Source: Otatea glauca
Taxonomy: Eukaryota; Streptophyta; Magnoliopsida; Poales; Poaceae
Length of the DNA stretch: 64,000 nt
NCBI GenBank assembly: GCA_036346275.1
Contig: CM070715.1
Location: 70,481,667-70,545,666, forward strand
Reading direction: 5' to 3'
The stretch's first letter is position 1. Every line of letters starts with the position of its first letter. The position numbers were made by a program, and so were the translations under genes. The notes under the pieces were generated by a model. It saw nothing but the letters and a program-made list of their open reading frames with translations, ran no database searches and was not told the DNA's origin. Below, piece after piece: positions 36,301-49,344 of the stretch.

Positions 36301-37629
36301 CACAAAGCGGCAATTGGGCTGAACACAAAAAGACAAATTATTAAGACTTGCGACATTGCGAGTAATGTGAGACAAATCTAAATAATTCCAAAATTGATAG
36401 TATCACACAGATAGAACGATCTCCATACCTACTGGCAATTCAGTGAGGGAGAGGAAGATCCCGGGAGGGAAGTAGGTTCCCAGGTTTTAGGTTTCTGTGG
36501 AATATCTGTGCTGAATGGAGATATTTCAATCCACGAAGCAACCACAATCAGGAAAACAACAACATCTTAAATTATCAACAAAAAAGGTCGTTAGCATGCT
36601 AGTTACTTCATCTTAAGCATCTAAATAGAACGTGCTAGTTTTAGGTTGCACAGGACATGAGCCTATGACTGTCTTTTATGCATCTGATGGGGCAACAAGA
36701 AAATGCTTGGCAGCAACTTGTGACAGCATATACAGATCAAATTTAACTTGTGAAATTCAAAATTTGCTAATGATGATTCATGGTCTCAGCTATTAATGCA
36801 CACAATGTGTTCAACAGGTTCTTGATTCAGACTTGCAGAAAAGAAAGGTCCACATATCACATATGGACTATGTTATTGTGTCAAACAACTAAACAAAAAA
36901 GATATGAGATTCATTACCACAAATGGTGTAAGTAGTGAAAGTAATGACCAAGGAGCATTACAAGACACCCAATTACTCTTTAAATACCTAAATGTGGAAG
37001 AGAAGATTGAGAATAAAAAAGGAGGGACCCAAGCATTATCTGAAAAATAAAATATTGGCAGTGGTCATTGGCAAGCCCTGAGGTGATTTGATTATCAAAT
37101 GTAGGAGGGGCAGTGGGAGCGAAGGGCGGCAAGAGGGGCGGAAGTAGGTAGCAGGGGTGGCGGGAGAGGCGGAGGGGGCGGAGGGCGACAGGAGGGGTGG
37201 CGGCAGGAGGGGCGGCGAAGGGAGCTAGGGGACTGCAAGGGGGACGGAGGGCGGCAGTGGGAGGGGTAGAGGGCGACGGCAGTGGCGACATGTGATGCTG
37301 AACGGCCGAACAGGGGATGGGGGGAGGACTAAAGGACCAACTGACTGAGTAACTAGGGTTTATCCTAGGCCAAAGTTCTGGGGCTAGAGGGCCTAGGGCC
37401 ATATGATGATTTTCAGATATTTGAATTATTTGATCTGACAATATCTGAAAATCATCTCGGAATATCCCAAGCCGATAGATAGTGCTCTCCCAAATTTGAA
37501 TCTGAATCCAAAATTGATACATAATCCGACAACTATCCAAACTAACAAGTAATTTATAAATTTACAGGCTAGGTAAGAGTTAAGATATAGAAATATTTAT
37601 AACAAGTAATTTATAGATTTACCAATCTC
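36301..37629. other. Non-coding region upstream of the hAT transposase
   Basis: It is probably the 5' untranslated and promoter part of the hAT element. It contains a purine-rich, GC-rich low-complexity tract (37105-37330, GGCGG and GGAGG runs) that produces a long false minus-strand frame of Pro/Ala/Leu composition. No gene is supported. Confidence 0.4.
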
Positions 37630-37766
37630 GCGAGTTATTCGAGCTCGGCTCGGTGAAGCTCGTGTGCTCGGTATCAAGCTCGAGTTCATCTCGTTTGGAA
37701 CACGAATCGAGCTTAAAGCGAGTCGAGCTCGAGTAGCTTGTGAGTCAAGCTTTTTTTACAGCCCTA
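37630..37766. mobile_element. hAT-type terminus with CGAGCTCG subterminal repeats
   Basis: It ends AGCTTTTTTTACAGCCCT; read on the minus strand it starts AGGGCTGTAAAAAAAGCT, a typical plant hAT inverted end. The preceding 120 bases repeat GAGCTCG, CGAGTTC and TCGAGC words. It may be the 5' end of the element that holds the transposase at 34057-36300. The matching 3' end was not found, so it could also be a separate non-autonomous copy. Confidence 0.5.
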
Positions 37767-38111
37767 ACTATAGCTACAAGCCACACGGTAAGTAGATGGA
37801 ACCTTGAGCCACTGTTTGAAACATATGAATTTTATATAAAACAGTTCTATTCTTATCTAACTCGAAAGAAATTCTTGCGCTTTAAACATGCTCTGAGAGG
37901 TGAAGCATAGAAGGTTGGGAGTACAGGGCATATCTGAAGCTTTGGATAGAGATCCCCCAATGGAAACAAAATGGCTGTTTTTTTTTGTGGTAAGCAGACG
38001 AGTAGAAATTTTACGAATACTATTCGTGCGTCCACTAATGTTTCTTGGCTTTGGAACGTGCGTTACTCTCCATATGTCCAATGCATGCTTGTACGTGTAT
38101 TGTCTCACCAC

Positions 38112-38927
38112 AAGGGATGTCAACGGATCGAATACGGATATATAATAGTTTTATCATATTTGTGTTCATATTTCTTCTCAGATACGGATACGGATAGAAT
38201 ATAGATAACCCAGATACGAATGTAAATAATATCAAATACAGATACGAAGCGAATACGAATTGAAACGAATACGGTCACGAACATTTGTTAGAACATGTGA
38301 AAACCCTCTAAATTGTACCCACAAAATGAAAAAAAAACATAACTAGTTTATTTGCTCCAAACATTTATAAAGAACATGTAATGACCCAATATTTGTATTC
38401 TTTGTTGAATTATGTTTAAAATAATAAATTATATATTTATGAGTTTTTATGCATTTTTAGCTACCTATTTAAAATATTTTTCTATTAAACACAACAATGT
38501 TTGAATTTTCAAAAACTTTTGAAGCTGATAAAATCTTAAAAATAATTTTGCTAAATGAAACATTGTGTAAGGAACTTTCTCAAAAAAATTTGTAAGTTTT
38601 GGAGCTGGTTTGCCAATTTTAGTAATTGAGATTTTATTTGTGGGTTAATTAAATTAGAAAACGATTTTGAAATTCGGAAACCTTTTTGAACCAAAACCAA
38701 AAGAGTAGCCTTGGCCTAGCTCGCATGCATATCCAGATAATCCGACCCATAAATATTCGGATTATCTGGATCCATATTCGTATCTGACGGGTAGTAAGTT
38801 ACTGAATCCGTATCCGTATCTAAAAAAATCCGTATTCGTTTCCAATTTGATACTATCTGATCCGATAGAATCCATATCCGAAAATTGTTAAGTCGGTCAA
38901 AAACTATCCGATCTATTTTCATCCCTA
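38112..38927. mobile_element. Non-autonomous hAT element with perfect 8-bp duplication
   Basis: It lies between two identical copies of CTCACCAC (38104-38111 and 38928-38935). The ends are AAGGGATG on the left and CATCCCTA on the right. Subterminal regions on both sides are packed with GGATACGGAT, CGAATACG and ATCCGTATC words in both orientations. It has no coding capacity. Size and duplication fit the hAT superfamily well. Confidence 0.88.
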
Positions 38928-38935
38928 CTCACCAC

Positions 38936-39779
38936 TGATGCCTTTGGAAGGTCGCTTGGTATCTATTTGACCAAGTGGTTTAGGCAGCAGTAAGGCTCTG
39001 TTGGGCTCGAGCCTACCCTCCAGCCATCGAACTCTAAGTACCCTCTTTAGAAAAGTGCTCAGTTTTTGGCATAGCGATGGGGAATGCACATGAGCTCAGG
39101 CACGGGTAAAGGAAGAAGAAGCTTTGCTAGGTGGTGAGTTATTTCTTCAGCCATGTGGCTTAGCGGGCCGCTGCTTGTTGAAGGTCTAATATCATAATTG
39201 GTAATTTTGTTTGCTCTCTACAAAATTGGACTTGAACTCTAGACACACGTAGAGACCATAGAGGCAGATGACTCGACACTTCTCCTTTGCGAGGATATGG
39301 CAGTCCACCGAGTTGGGGGCGCTTGACGCATGACATGGGGAGTTGGTGATTGCGAGGGCACGACGAGGGCATCAAGTGGATGCTGGGGAGACGATGAGGG
39401 ACTAGACACACAATGACTAGCAACCTACCAAATTAAGGGCTAGATGTTTTGTTTTTTTATGAAAATTTCTAGCATATTCCAGTTTTTTCTTACAAACTCT
39501 AAAAAACATAACACGAGCTGTTAATATATAATAGATTTTTTTATTTAATTCTAAATATTAGCTTTAGGTTATCATTTATATACAAATCCAACTGCTAATT
39601 TTTATTTCAAATATTAGCTATGTACGGGTTTTAATTTGGAGTTCATATGAAAATTAAATTACTAAATTTTTTATTATACTTGGTATGAATTCTTTGTTTT
39701 AATATGAGCTCTTATAACTCTGGTCGGCAAGATAGTCGGTTAGATTTTTCTCTTTAAATAATAATATTCAATGGCTGCT
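38936..39779. other. Intergenic sequence with a 110-bp repeat
   Basis: No gene is supported. Positions 39428-39537 are repeated in the same orientation at 52898-53009 on the far side of the LTR nest. The last five bases before 39780 (CTGCT) are a candidate target-site duplication of the outer solo LTR. Confidence 0.5.
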
Positions 39780-40556
39780 TGTAACTTCCAAAATTTTGTA
39801 AATATTATATTAAGAATTTATTTTGGATTTTTTGAATTTTCAACATTTATTTAATATTTTTTTATTTTCATATTTAGATAAATAATTTATTCAAGAAAAA
39901 CAAAACCAAAATTATGCTATAAATAATTTTTCTAAGTTCAAAATATTCCTAAGTATTTTTGATAATTTTTCGAGAATTGTTTGAACAATATTTGATATTT
40001 TCTATAAAGCCAAATGTATTTCTAATAATATTTTAAATCAAAAACAAATTTAAATCAGCTGCTTTTCCTTTTGGCCCGAAGCCTGTGTTTCCTTGGCCTA
40101 CTCTTTTGTCCTAGCCCAGTCGGCCACCCTATTTTTTCACCACCTCTCCTTGGGCCTCGGCCCTACCAGCCTTACCTCTCCCTATCTCCCCCTTGGGCCG
40201 TGGGCCTGACTTCCCCCCTCAGCTTATCCGTTTGTCGCCCTCTATCTCCCTTGGGCCAAGCTACCCCACCCTGCTCGCCCTGCCCCTGGCATGGCCGAAC
40301 GCGTGCCCCCGCCTTCTTCCTCTAGCAACTCTCTCTTTCTCTATCTCCTCCATTGTTATCCGAATGAAGCTTTCGAACTACACGATTCTCACACCAATTC
40401 TTCCCCAACCGTTTACGACTAGATCATCGTCCTGTCCCAACCTTCCTTATCCCCTCAAACTGAGTTATCCCATATTTTTCGAGTTGTATTCACGAGATAG
40501 ATTTGAAACTGGCTGCCGTCTCTCTCGCCGGATTAACCATTATCTGAGTCCTCCCC

Positions 40557-43252
40557 TGTAACATCCTGAAAATTTCAAAAATAAGAAAAATGAAATTTTG
40601 ATAATTTTAAAATCTAATTAAATAAAATTTTCATTTTAAATCAAGATTTTCAATTGAAATGTTACAATGTCCTAAAATCTTGAATTCCAGTTTCAAGTAA
40701 GGTAAAGATTCAATATCAAAACTTTTCTCTCAAAATAAACAAACTATAAAAATGAGTTCAAAATATAATATTATTCTAAATTTCTATCTATTCTGAAATT
40801 TTGCAAGAATATTTGGTTCTTAAAGAAAATCTTTTCTTGATTTTGCTTTAAAGGAGAAATCCTTTAATATAATCCTAAGTAAATGATAAAAAAAGAGTAA
40901 ATTTCTTTATAACAATAAGATAAATTTTTTTATTTAATCCTATAAATCTTCAAAAATATAATTCTAAATTTAATAAGTCATATCAAAGCATTTAAACATG
41001 AAATGAAAGCTAATTAATGTTTCTTGACCACAAACAGTAAATATGTCAGAAATTAATACCACATAAATTAGATGTGAAATTTTTATATTATATTCATTAT
41101 GGATCAGGAAATAAATAGTAAAAATATCAAGAAATAATGATTATATTTGATAATTATTAAGATTCAAAAACATAAAATCTAAAAATACTAATGTCAATAT
41201 TGTAGTAAATAAAATATAAAAAAATTTAAGCTAAAAAGTTTACAAGAGACCAATATGGCCATAAGGGACCTTAAAAAAAGTTTTAAAAATATTTGATAAG
41301 TTATAGACTCCCATATAAATTAAATACAGAAAACTAAAATCTGTGCACAGTACATTGTCAGAATTTTTATAAATTCCAAAAGAATCAAATCAGTCTGAAA
41401 ATTTAACAGTATGTTCCAACTTATCTCTAGTATACACTATAAAATTGTAATTAAATTGGCGATAGGATAACTAACTGATTCAGTGCAATGAACTTTGTTC
41501 TATTCTTAGCCAGTTCCAAATTTTTGCTTGACTTCCCCATGTCCTTCACTGCCAAATGGGACCCAATTCCCTGTGCGGCCCACCTGCCAGCCGAAGGCCT
41601 CAGTCATCTTCTTCCTCCAGACGTAGGAGCCCCGATGCAAAGACTCGGTTCTCTGTGCTCGTGTCATTCTCTGTAGCTTTGTCATCCCGTGCCACTTGCG
41701 TTGCCTGGCCAGTGCCTAACAGCCACCTCGCCACCACACGGTGCCCTTCGCCGTGTTTCCCAGAAGCCGCCCATCCTCTTCCCTGTGCAGCGCCGAGAGT
41801 TATCCTGCCGAGCTCGCACTCGAGGCCAGCTTTATCTACATCCCAACTTTGGCTATAAATACCACCTCCCAGTTTGCTTAGTTCCGCGCATCAATACCCC
41901 CAACATGCTCCTTCAGCTTCGTAGCCAGATCGTCCCAATTTCTTCTCTTACGCCATTACTCCAGAAGCTTGAGCTCGAGGGGAAACCAAAAATTCGAGCG
42001 AACCATTCAATAAAACCTCAATTGCCTTGCATCATAGCATCACTAAGCCACAAGGATCAAAAGCCCTAAAAAAGATCTCAAGTTCTTCATTTAGAATTTC
42101 GCCGCCTCCAATAATCCTTCTTTTTCGCGGCTGACCGCCATTGGTGGAGCACTCCGGTGAGTTTCTGACCACACCAATTAGGAAAATGGAACCCTTGCTA
42201 CCCTCTAATGCTGATTTCGCTACCCATTCGAACTAGGAACCTGTCATCTTCAACCAAGGCCGAACCTCATCTCTTCCGCCACTCTGCTTCGGTGGAAGCC
42301 TTGCTCCGGCCATCACCGGTGGAAGTTAGAGCATCCCTTGAGTGCGCGACACTCTTCTGGTGCTTCTCCGCCCGCAGGCCAGCCAATTCCGACCGCCGTT
42401 CACCGCCGGCGCCCTGCCCTGGAGCTTGCTCTGTTCTGTCTCACTGCAACTCGAACCCACTATCAGCCTCTCGGAAGGAAGGCAGTTCAAAGGGGTAAAG
42501 GCGCTACCTCTATACCAGAAAACGTATTTCATTTGTACAATTCATTTTCTAACCGGCTGAAAATCAAACTTTAATATATATTTTGTAATTTAATTCCAAT
42601 TCCAGTAAACCAAAATTATAAATTCGTATAAAATCAAGTACTTTCAGAATATGCAATAATATTTTGAAAATAATCTCTAAGTTATTTGAAATTTAAATTT
42701 AAAGGAAAGGCCTAAATATATGCTATACATAAAAATGTTGCATACGATCTGAGAATTGAATGAAATTAATTTTATTGGAATCCTTAGTCTTCGAAAAACC
42801 CAAATATATAAAAAAATTAAATTTCATCTTTGTTTGAATCATTTTCTATTAAAATTTGTTCTCAATATATTAAATGTTCAAGAATGCATAAATTATGCAA
42901 AAGAAATCTAAAATGAACAAAGTTGATTTCTATATACTAGTATGTCAGTAGGTTAATTGAATATGCCAAAATATTTAATAAATAAACTAGACATGAATTG
43001 TTTCATGAATAGAATATGACCTTAGTATAGAGGATAAATATGTATATATAAGCATAAGTAGAACAACTAGCAGTAATATCTATAAACATGTGCATTTGTA
43101 TAATAACTAGGAGTGGTATAGATAGATGCATACATTTCCAGAATGACCATGAAGCTGATTCATTACTGTTGAAATAATTTGAATACAGCTCAGTGGTTTG
43201 CATGTGCATAAACTTAGATAGAATGAAGACAATAAACTTCATCTCTGTGAAA

Positions 43253-43291
<39 letters not shown>

Positions 43292-46042
43292 TGTGTGTGT
43301 GTATATATAATGAAAACTAAAGTCATGACTCATGGAAAACCAGATCCGAAATATCTTGTGTAATCAGACCATTTGATTCAATAAAAAAAATCATTATAGT
43401 AAGATCATAATTAACACATAACCCATTAGTCGAAATGCACTTTCATATATTATGAGTGAACATAAGAACTTTAAATAAATAAATAAAATATCATAAACTG
43501 AAGGATGAAGTCATGTCAAGTTAATTCCAGCATATTCTCAAAGATATGATCATGTTAGCTGGCAAAAGATCTAATTCGGAATGAAGACTATAAAAGACTT
43601 TAATCTTCATATGCTAATGAACTATCACGGCTAAAAGCAAAATAATGAAAACTAGTTCTAAAACACTTCTAGGATCATCCCCTGCTAATGCCAGAAAAAT
43701 AAGTAAATAATCATATATAGTTAGTCGCAACCTTAAATCGAAATCGACTCATTATAATATTAACTTTATGATCATTCATGCTATTTCAACAGCAAATAAA
43801 TAACTCATCTCGACACTAAAATTTATAAAAATCAGCTTAGAAATGCTATCCAAAGTAAATACTATAATATTCTAAAGAAAGAATCTCATTTCATTATGCT
43901 TTGCATATAAATTTTGATAACAAAATAACCTTAAGTATTATGTTTTCAGAAACGCTTAAGCCTTTTTGGAAGCTTGTAAAACATCTCGTCTAAATGCAAA
44001 TTTTATGAAGAACAACCCAGAAATGATCTTTGGGATATGGACTACCATAATCTGAAAAAATATTTTTATTTCAATTAGCTATTCATCTGAATCCTGCTGG
44101 TACAATAACCTTAAGTGTTAAGGTCACCAAGAACACATTATATGAGTAAATGAGTTTATGAAACATTTAACTAATGTTTACTTTCATTAATCCAAATAAT
44201 TTTTAGCATCTAGAATTCACAAGGAAAGAATAAATAATTTATAAAAGAATTTGCGTCTGTTCTGTATAACAAGTCTTTATTTGATATATTGTCTATCTTC
44301 TTTTGCCCTTATTGAAATTTGTTGTTCGCTATATTTCCATTGAATGACGTGTAGAACTCGACGTTATTAACTCCGTCGTCAACGCCGCCAGCTACACTAC
44401 GACTTCATAAACGATAATTAAGCAAGGCAAGCACCCCTTTGATCATATTGATCCCAGTATTTAATTTTCACTTTGTTTATCAAATTGTTTCATACATGCG
44501 CTTATTTTCTGTAAATTCGCTATATTGTGGTACTGGTAGATATACCTGTTGTCTCATAAAACCTCCTTGATAAATATTGACATGTGAACCTTGATAAACC
44601 TAGAGTTAAGATTAGACAATATATAATGTCACTTTGGGTATATGCGATTATTATTCATGCTTAGCCATGCTTAATTAGAAACGAAGTTGATGATCAGATC
44701 AAAGTTGATTTTGAGAATTTAAAAAGGTTGGTTATGACATAATGTCAATTGTTGGTATTTTGACTAAAAACCTCAAAATAAAACTATGGTTTAGATGCCG
44801 ACAATTATTGGCAATAGCCGGTTGTGAAAGGGTTAGACTTGTACGTATTGTAGGGGGAAGTATTGTTCGTGTCGGATTAAGAACCGAACATAGTGTTGTA
44901 TGATCCAAGATAAATCCGTGCAACCACAGGTGCTGTTATGGGCAGCCTTAAACCAATTATGTTATCTAGTTTAACTTTGTATTTATGGAAGGCGGGAGAT
45001 AGCAAAGGCATTCCTTTCATAGTCTGCTTGTAGGGGTTCTACTTACCAATGTAATGGTGTACGCCATGCTATGGGGAGTTTCTATCATTTCTATGCTCTA
45101 AGTTCTTCTACCAGAGTATGGATTAGCGTCCCGGGCTGGTGCAAAGTTAACCAAGGTAATGTAAAAGTTTCATCATGAACATTCTGGCCACACGCCAAAG
45201 GTGCGTGAAACATGCGGCAAAAAGAAAAGGTCATGACTTGAGAGTAAAGCTGTACACCTCTGCAGAGTGTAAATCTAACTGATTAGCCGTCCCCTCGGTC
45301 CTGGGAAATTTGGTGAACTGGCACTAGTTAAATGTTTTGTTATTTTCAAAAGGGCTTGGTTTCATTTGTTTTGCCACGTGTTGGCAAGGAATGATGATGA
45401 CAGGATTGGATTATTCGATGAATGGTTATGTGTTGGCAAATGAATGGTTATGACAGGATTAGATTATTGGATCATTGAATTATTCAATACTCGCGAAGGG
45501 CTGTGAGTATTACTTATGCTTTACTTATTTTTTATCAGTCAAATTTGCCGTTACAAATTCCGTTTGCAAATGATAACTTGATTTACAAATTCAATATCAT
45601 TTTATGCAAATTAACTGTAGTAGCCTCCTTTGATATAGCCTGCATTATTGCATTTACAAATACCACTTAAGTCTTGTAGAGTACGAAAGTACTCAACCTT
45701 GCTTAATCTATTATTTTAGGTTGATAAGAAAGCGAAGCTCCGAAGATTACTTTTTGTCGTAGGACGCGGGAATCTAATGATGCGATCTTTCTAGGGATTA
45801 TGCCTTGTCAGTTGCCTTCGGATTGGATGGGCACACTACAAGACCTTGCTTCCACTGTGCTGTATATATATACTCTGAGTTGTAAGAATATATTGTACAA
45901 ATAGCTTCTGCTTTAAATAAATGATGTATGGTTGTGATTTCAATTGTTGAAAATATACGTACTAGCCACTGATCATGGGACTAGTACTGTATGCGCATTA
46001 GATTTCCATTTTTGCATTTATGTGAAAATGGGGTCCGTTACA
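40557..46042 (+). mobile_element. Long solo LTR of the same type (copy D), inserted in copy E
   Basis: It starts TGTAACATCC and ends GGTCCGTTACA, so the ends form a TGTAAC/GTTACA inverted repeat. Flanks are TCCCC (40552-40556) and TCCTC (46043-46047), one mismatch. It is 5486 bp long, unusually long because of AT-rich stretches at 40600-41480 and 42560-44340. A TATA box (CTATAAAT, 41853) and a 3' region with CTCTGCAGAGTGTAAA (45262) match solo LTR A in order. Frames at 41488-42570 are GC-richer leader sequence without a recognisable protein. Confidence 0.65.
43255..43288. repeat. AT microsatellite in LTR copy D
   Basis: About 17 AT units followed by a short GT run. It explains an apparent Ile-Tyr-rich frame on the minus strand. 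Confidence 0.9.
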
Positions 46043-46935
46043 TCCTCGGTGCTATAAAAGCCATCCCCGTGACCACAACTCCTCAAGCAACCCATTTTTC
46101 CAACTCCTGGAGCCTCTCCTCTTCGTTTGCTCAAAAATCGCGAAGTTCCAATCATCTTCTTCGTCGCCAGCCGCTGCCTTTTCTTCCTCGCTGCCGCCAC
46201 CTCGGAGCTCCAATCGCCGAACCGTCTGGCATCACGTGGTGTGCCTCATCTCCCTCTTCCTTTTCCCTTTCTTTTCCCTAGTTACACCCTTCCTCAAGCA
46301 ATTTTTACTATTTTTCCATCGCAGGCCTATCGGGACCCGAATATGCAAATCCGGACCCTATGTGTATTCCACACTAGTCCAGAATCATGCTAGTGCACAC
46401 AGGCTCAACATAGATGATTATCACAATCATACTCAATAATAGCACAATAAAGACTTCATCAATTTAAATGTAACTATTAAACGATCTTATGGCCCTCCTT
46501 ACATGAATACGCCTCGCAGGGCTAAGACTGAAAAGAAATAAACTACAAAAAAATATACTTATTCATAGATAAACCCTTCAATTTGCCACAAGCAACTGAC
46601 AAGTTTCGCACCCTAGTTATTCGTCTCCTCCTGATACTCCTCCTCAAAAGCAGACGAAGCTTCTTCTCTAACTGGTGATGTTGTGTTGCAAGGGGTGAGT
46701 ACATAAAGCACTCAATAAGTTGTGCATAGAATGCAAGTCTAATATACTATATACACAGCTTATTACAAAGGAATAGCTGACATGGTTAATTTGCATTAAA
46801 CAGCATTTGTAAAAGAATAGCATAAATAGATTGAAAGATAGTAAAATAAATAATAACAATAGTACATTTCTCATTTGTGTTCCAATAACCAACTCTTAAC
46901 CTTAAACCATAATCACTACTACAAAATGGTACAAT

Positions 46936-48680
46936 ACTATCGCTTCATTTGTGTCGGTTTCTAACTTTTGAGGAAAAAACCGATTGTGATATATGTATGT
47001 AATTTGTAATTTTTTGGAACCAGAGTCATCACAATCGGTTCTGAGTTAGAACCGATTGTGACGAGAGGTATCATCACAATCGGTTCTATCTAAGAACCGA
47101 CACAGATGAGGTACCCATCATCACAATCGGTTCTATCTAAGAACCGACATAGATGAGGTGCCCATCATCACAATCGGTTCTTAGCTAGAACCGACAGATG
47201 ACATACCATCATCAGATCGGTTCTTTCTCAAAGACCGACACGATGAGGGTTACTCATCACAATCGGTTCTTTCTCAGAACCGATTGTGATGATGGGCACC
47301 TCATTTGTGTCGGTTCTGAGCAAGAACCGATTGTGATGAGGGGGTGTTATCACAATCGGTTCTAGCAAAAAAACTGATTGTGATGAGGGGCACCCTCATC
47401 TATGTTGGTTCTGAGTAAGAACCGATTGTGATGAGGGGTGTTATCACAATCGGTTCTAGCTAAGAACCGATTGTGACTATTGATATTATGTAATATCTAT
47501 TTTATATAATTTTTTTCCAGAATCAAACTCTCACAAATGAGCATACTCTAAAATATAAACTGGAAACAAGGATCACACAAGCTATAATGAAAGCAAATTG
47601 AAACTAGCAACGAAAAATCAACGAAAACGGGTATCGAAACTTCAGAGGTTGTTTTGAGGCCTTAAACGTCGTTTTTTGGGGTTGACACTTTTTCCGAAGC
47701 CTCACGAAGAATTCACGATTTAGGCTTGCACTTATGGATTTTCCAATCTATCTCTTCGTCCTCTTCGATTCGAGTACTCATACATCAAAAACGGACTCCG
47801 CATGCAAAAGTTATGGTCATTTTAATGACAGATGCACGATTGTCATGTAATACCTAATTGGTCAATCCAATCGGTTCTTACTAAAAAGCGACACAAAAGG
47901 TGTAAATGTGCAATTTGTTCCTAATGAAAGATTATTACAATCGGTTTCCTATTAGAACTAATACAAATGTGTATTAGTTCACCCTAAAACCTTCATTTGT
48001 GTCGGTTCTAGCAAAAAAGCGATACTGATATGCTCTTTATTTGTGTCGGTTCCGGCTCAAGACCGATACTGATATCTAGTCATTTGTGTCAGTTTTTTCT
48101 GAAAATCGATACAGATGTCTTTTTTATTTGTGTCGGTTTCTATGAAAAAACGATAGTACCTTCATATACTTTTGTGTCGGTTTTTAGTGAAAAAATGAAA
48201 GTGAAGTGAGTTCAAACTCGATAGTGAACTCATTGTGTTAATTACAGAATTTGTGTTGATTTTGCTAAAAAACCGATTGTGTTAATTACAGAATTTGTGT
48301 CGGTTTTTATGAAAAACCGATAGTGATGTTCTATTATTAGCTTTGTGCAATGAGATACATATGTGTCGGTTTTATTCAAAAACCGATAGTGATAATGGTA
48401 AATATTTGTGTCGGTTTTGTGAAAAATCGATAGTGATGCTCTATAAATCGACTTGTGCAGTGCAACAATTATTAGTATCGGTTTTTTCTGAAAACCGATA
48501 CAAATAACTTATTAGTATCGGTTCTTTATAAAAACTGATATAGATAGTTGTCTCGATTATAAGCATCGGTTCTTTATGAAAACCGATATAGACACTGCGT
48601 TGTTATTAGTATCGGTTCTTTATACAAACCGATATAGATAGTATTTCATCAGAATCGGTTTTCTTTGTGAACCGATACAA
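46936..48680. repeat. Left subterminal repeat array of the CACTA element
   Basis: There are dozens of short words of the form CATTTGTGTCGGTTCTGAG and GAACCGATTGTGATGA, alternating in orientation so that neighbouring pairs form hairpins. The array has two parts (46936-47480 and about 47870-48680) separated by a 390-bp stretch without the motif. The second part uses a T-rich variant (CGGTTTTTATGAAAAACCG). These are probable transposase-binding sites. Confidence 0.9.
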
Positions 48681-48779
48681 GAAGCTTGAGCTCAGACAGC
48701 TTTAATGCGTTGCGCGCTTCGGTTTTTCATCCCGCGCCATTTCACTTGTAGCTCGCCCTCTCAAACCCTAGCTTGCATC

Positions 48780-48970
48780 CTCGGCCTCCGCGACCAGCTC
48801 CCCCCTCCGACGGCTCCTCCCCCAACCAGCGCGTCCTCCACCCCGGCGTCCTCGGCCTCCGTGACCAGCTCCCCCCCTCCGGCGCCTCCTCCCCCCACCG
48901 ACGCGTCCTCCATCCTGGTGTCCTCGGCCTCCACGACCAGCTCCCCCCTCCGGCGGCTTCTCCCTCCAAC
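48780..48970. repeat. Minisatellite of about three 71-bp units
   Basis: CTCGGCCTCC recurs at 48780, 48851 and 48923, each followed by GACCAGCTCCCCC or a close variant. It sits in a GC-rich segment (48700-49075) that yields Pro/Ser-rich false frames on both strands. That segment could be a captured gene's GC-rich 5' end, but no family is recognisable. Confidence 0.8.
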
Positions 48971-49344
48971 GACGACCTCATCCCGGCACACCGCCCTCAA
49001 GAGTCGCCTCCCACCGCCCTCAAGTGTCGCCGCCTCCTCTCCACGCCGCCTCCTGCTCCCCACGTCGCCTCCTAGTAAGAAGGTTTCTTATTATGCATAA
49101 TTGTTTCCTCTCTACCTATCTTCTTGAAGGTTGACTGGGATAAATGGTAAGATGAGGATGATGAAGACCTTGGAAGTAAGTCTTGATTGCAGTATGTGTT
49201 GGTTTTAGTACTATCTAATTCAGTGCAAACTGACCTCATGCTATTTATGCTGCAGTTGGTAACTTTGGTGATATGGATTTCTCGGTATGGCTCTAATGCA
49301 AGCTTTCTCTGTTGGTAAATATAATGGTAGGAAGGGTTCTCATA

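Noticed and set aside
36980..37540. 186-codon Pro/Ala/Leu-rich minus-strand frame
   Set aside because: It is driven by a purine-rich low-complexity tract; no domain and no homologous frame recognised.
46936..48680. Short regularly repeated palindromic units resembling a CRISPR array
   Set aside because: Repeats alternate in orientation, spacers are not constant, and they sit at the end of a CACTA element with a clear terminus and duplication in a plant genome; they are subterminal transposase-binding repeats.
48705..49100. 131-codon Ser/Pro-rich frame in CACTA element 1
   Set aside because: It spans a three-unit minisatellite in GC-rich DNA and has no recognisable domain; kept only as a repeat.
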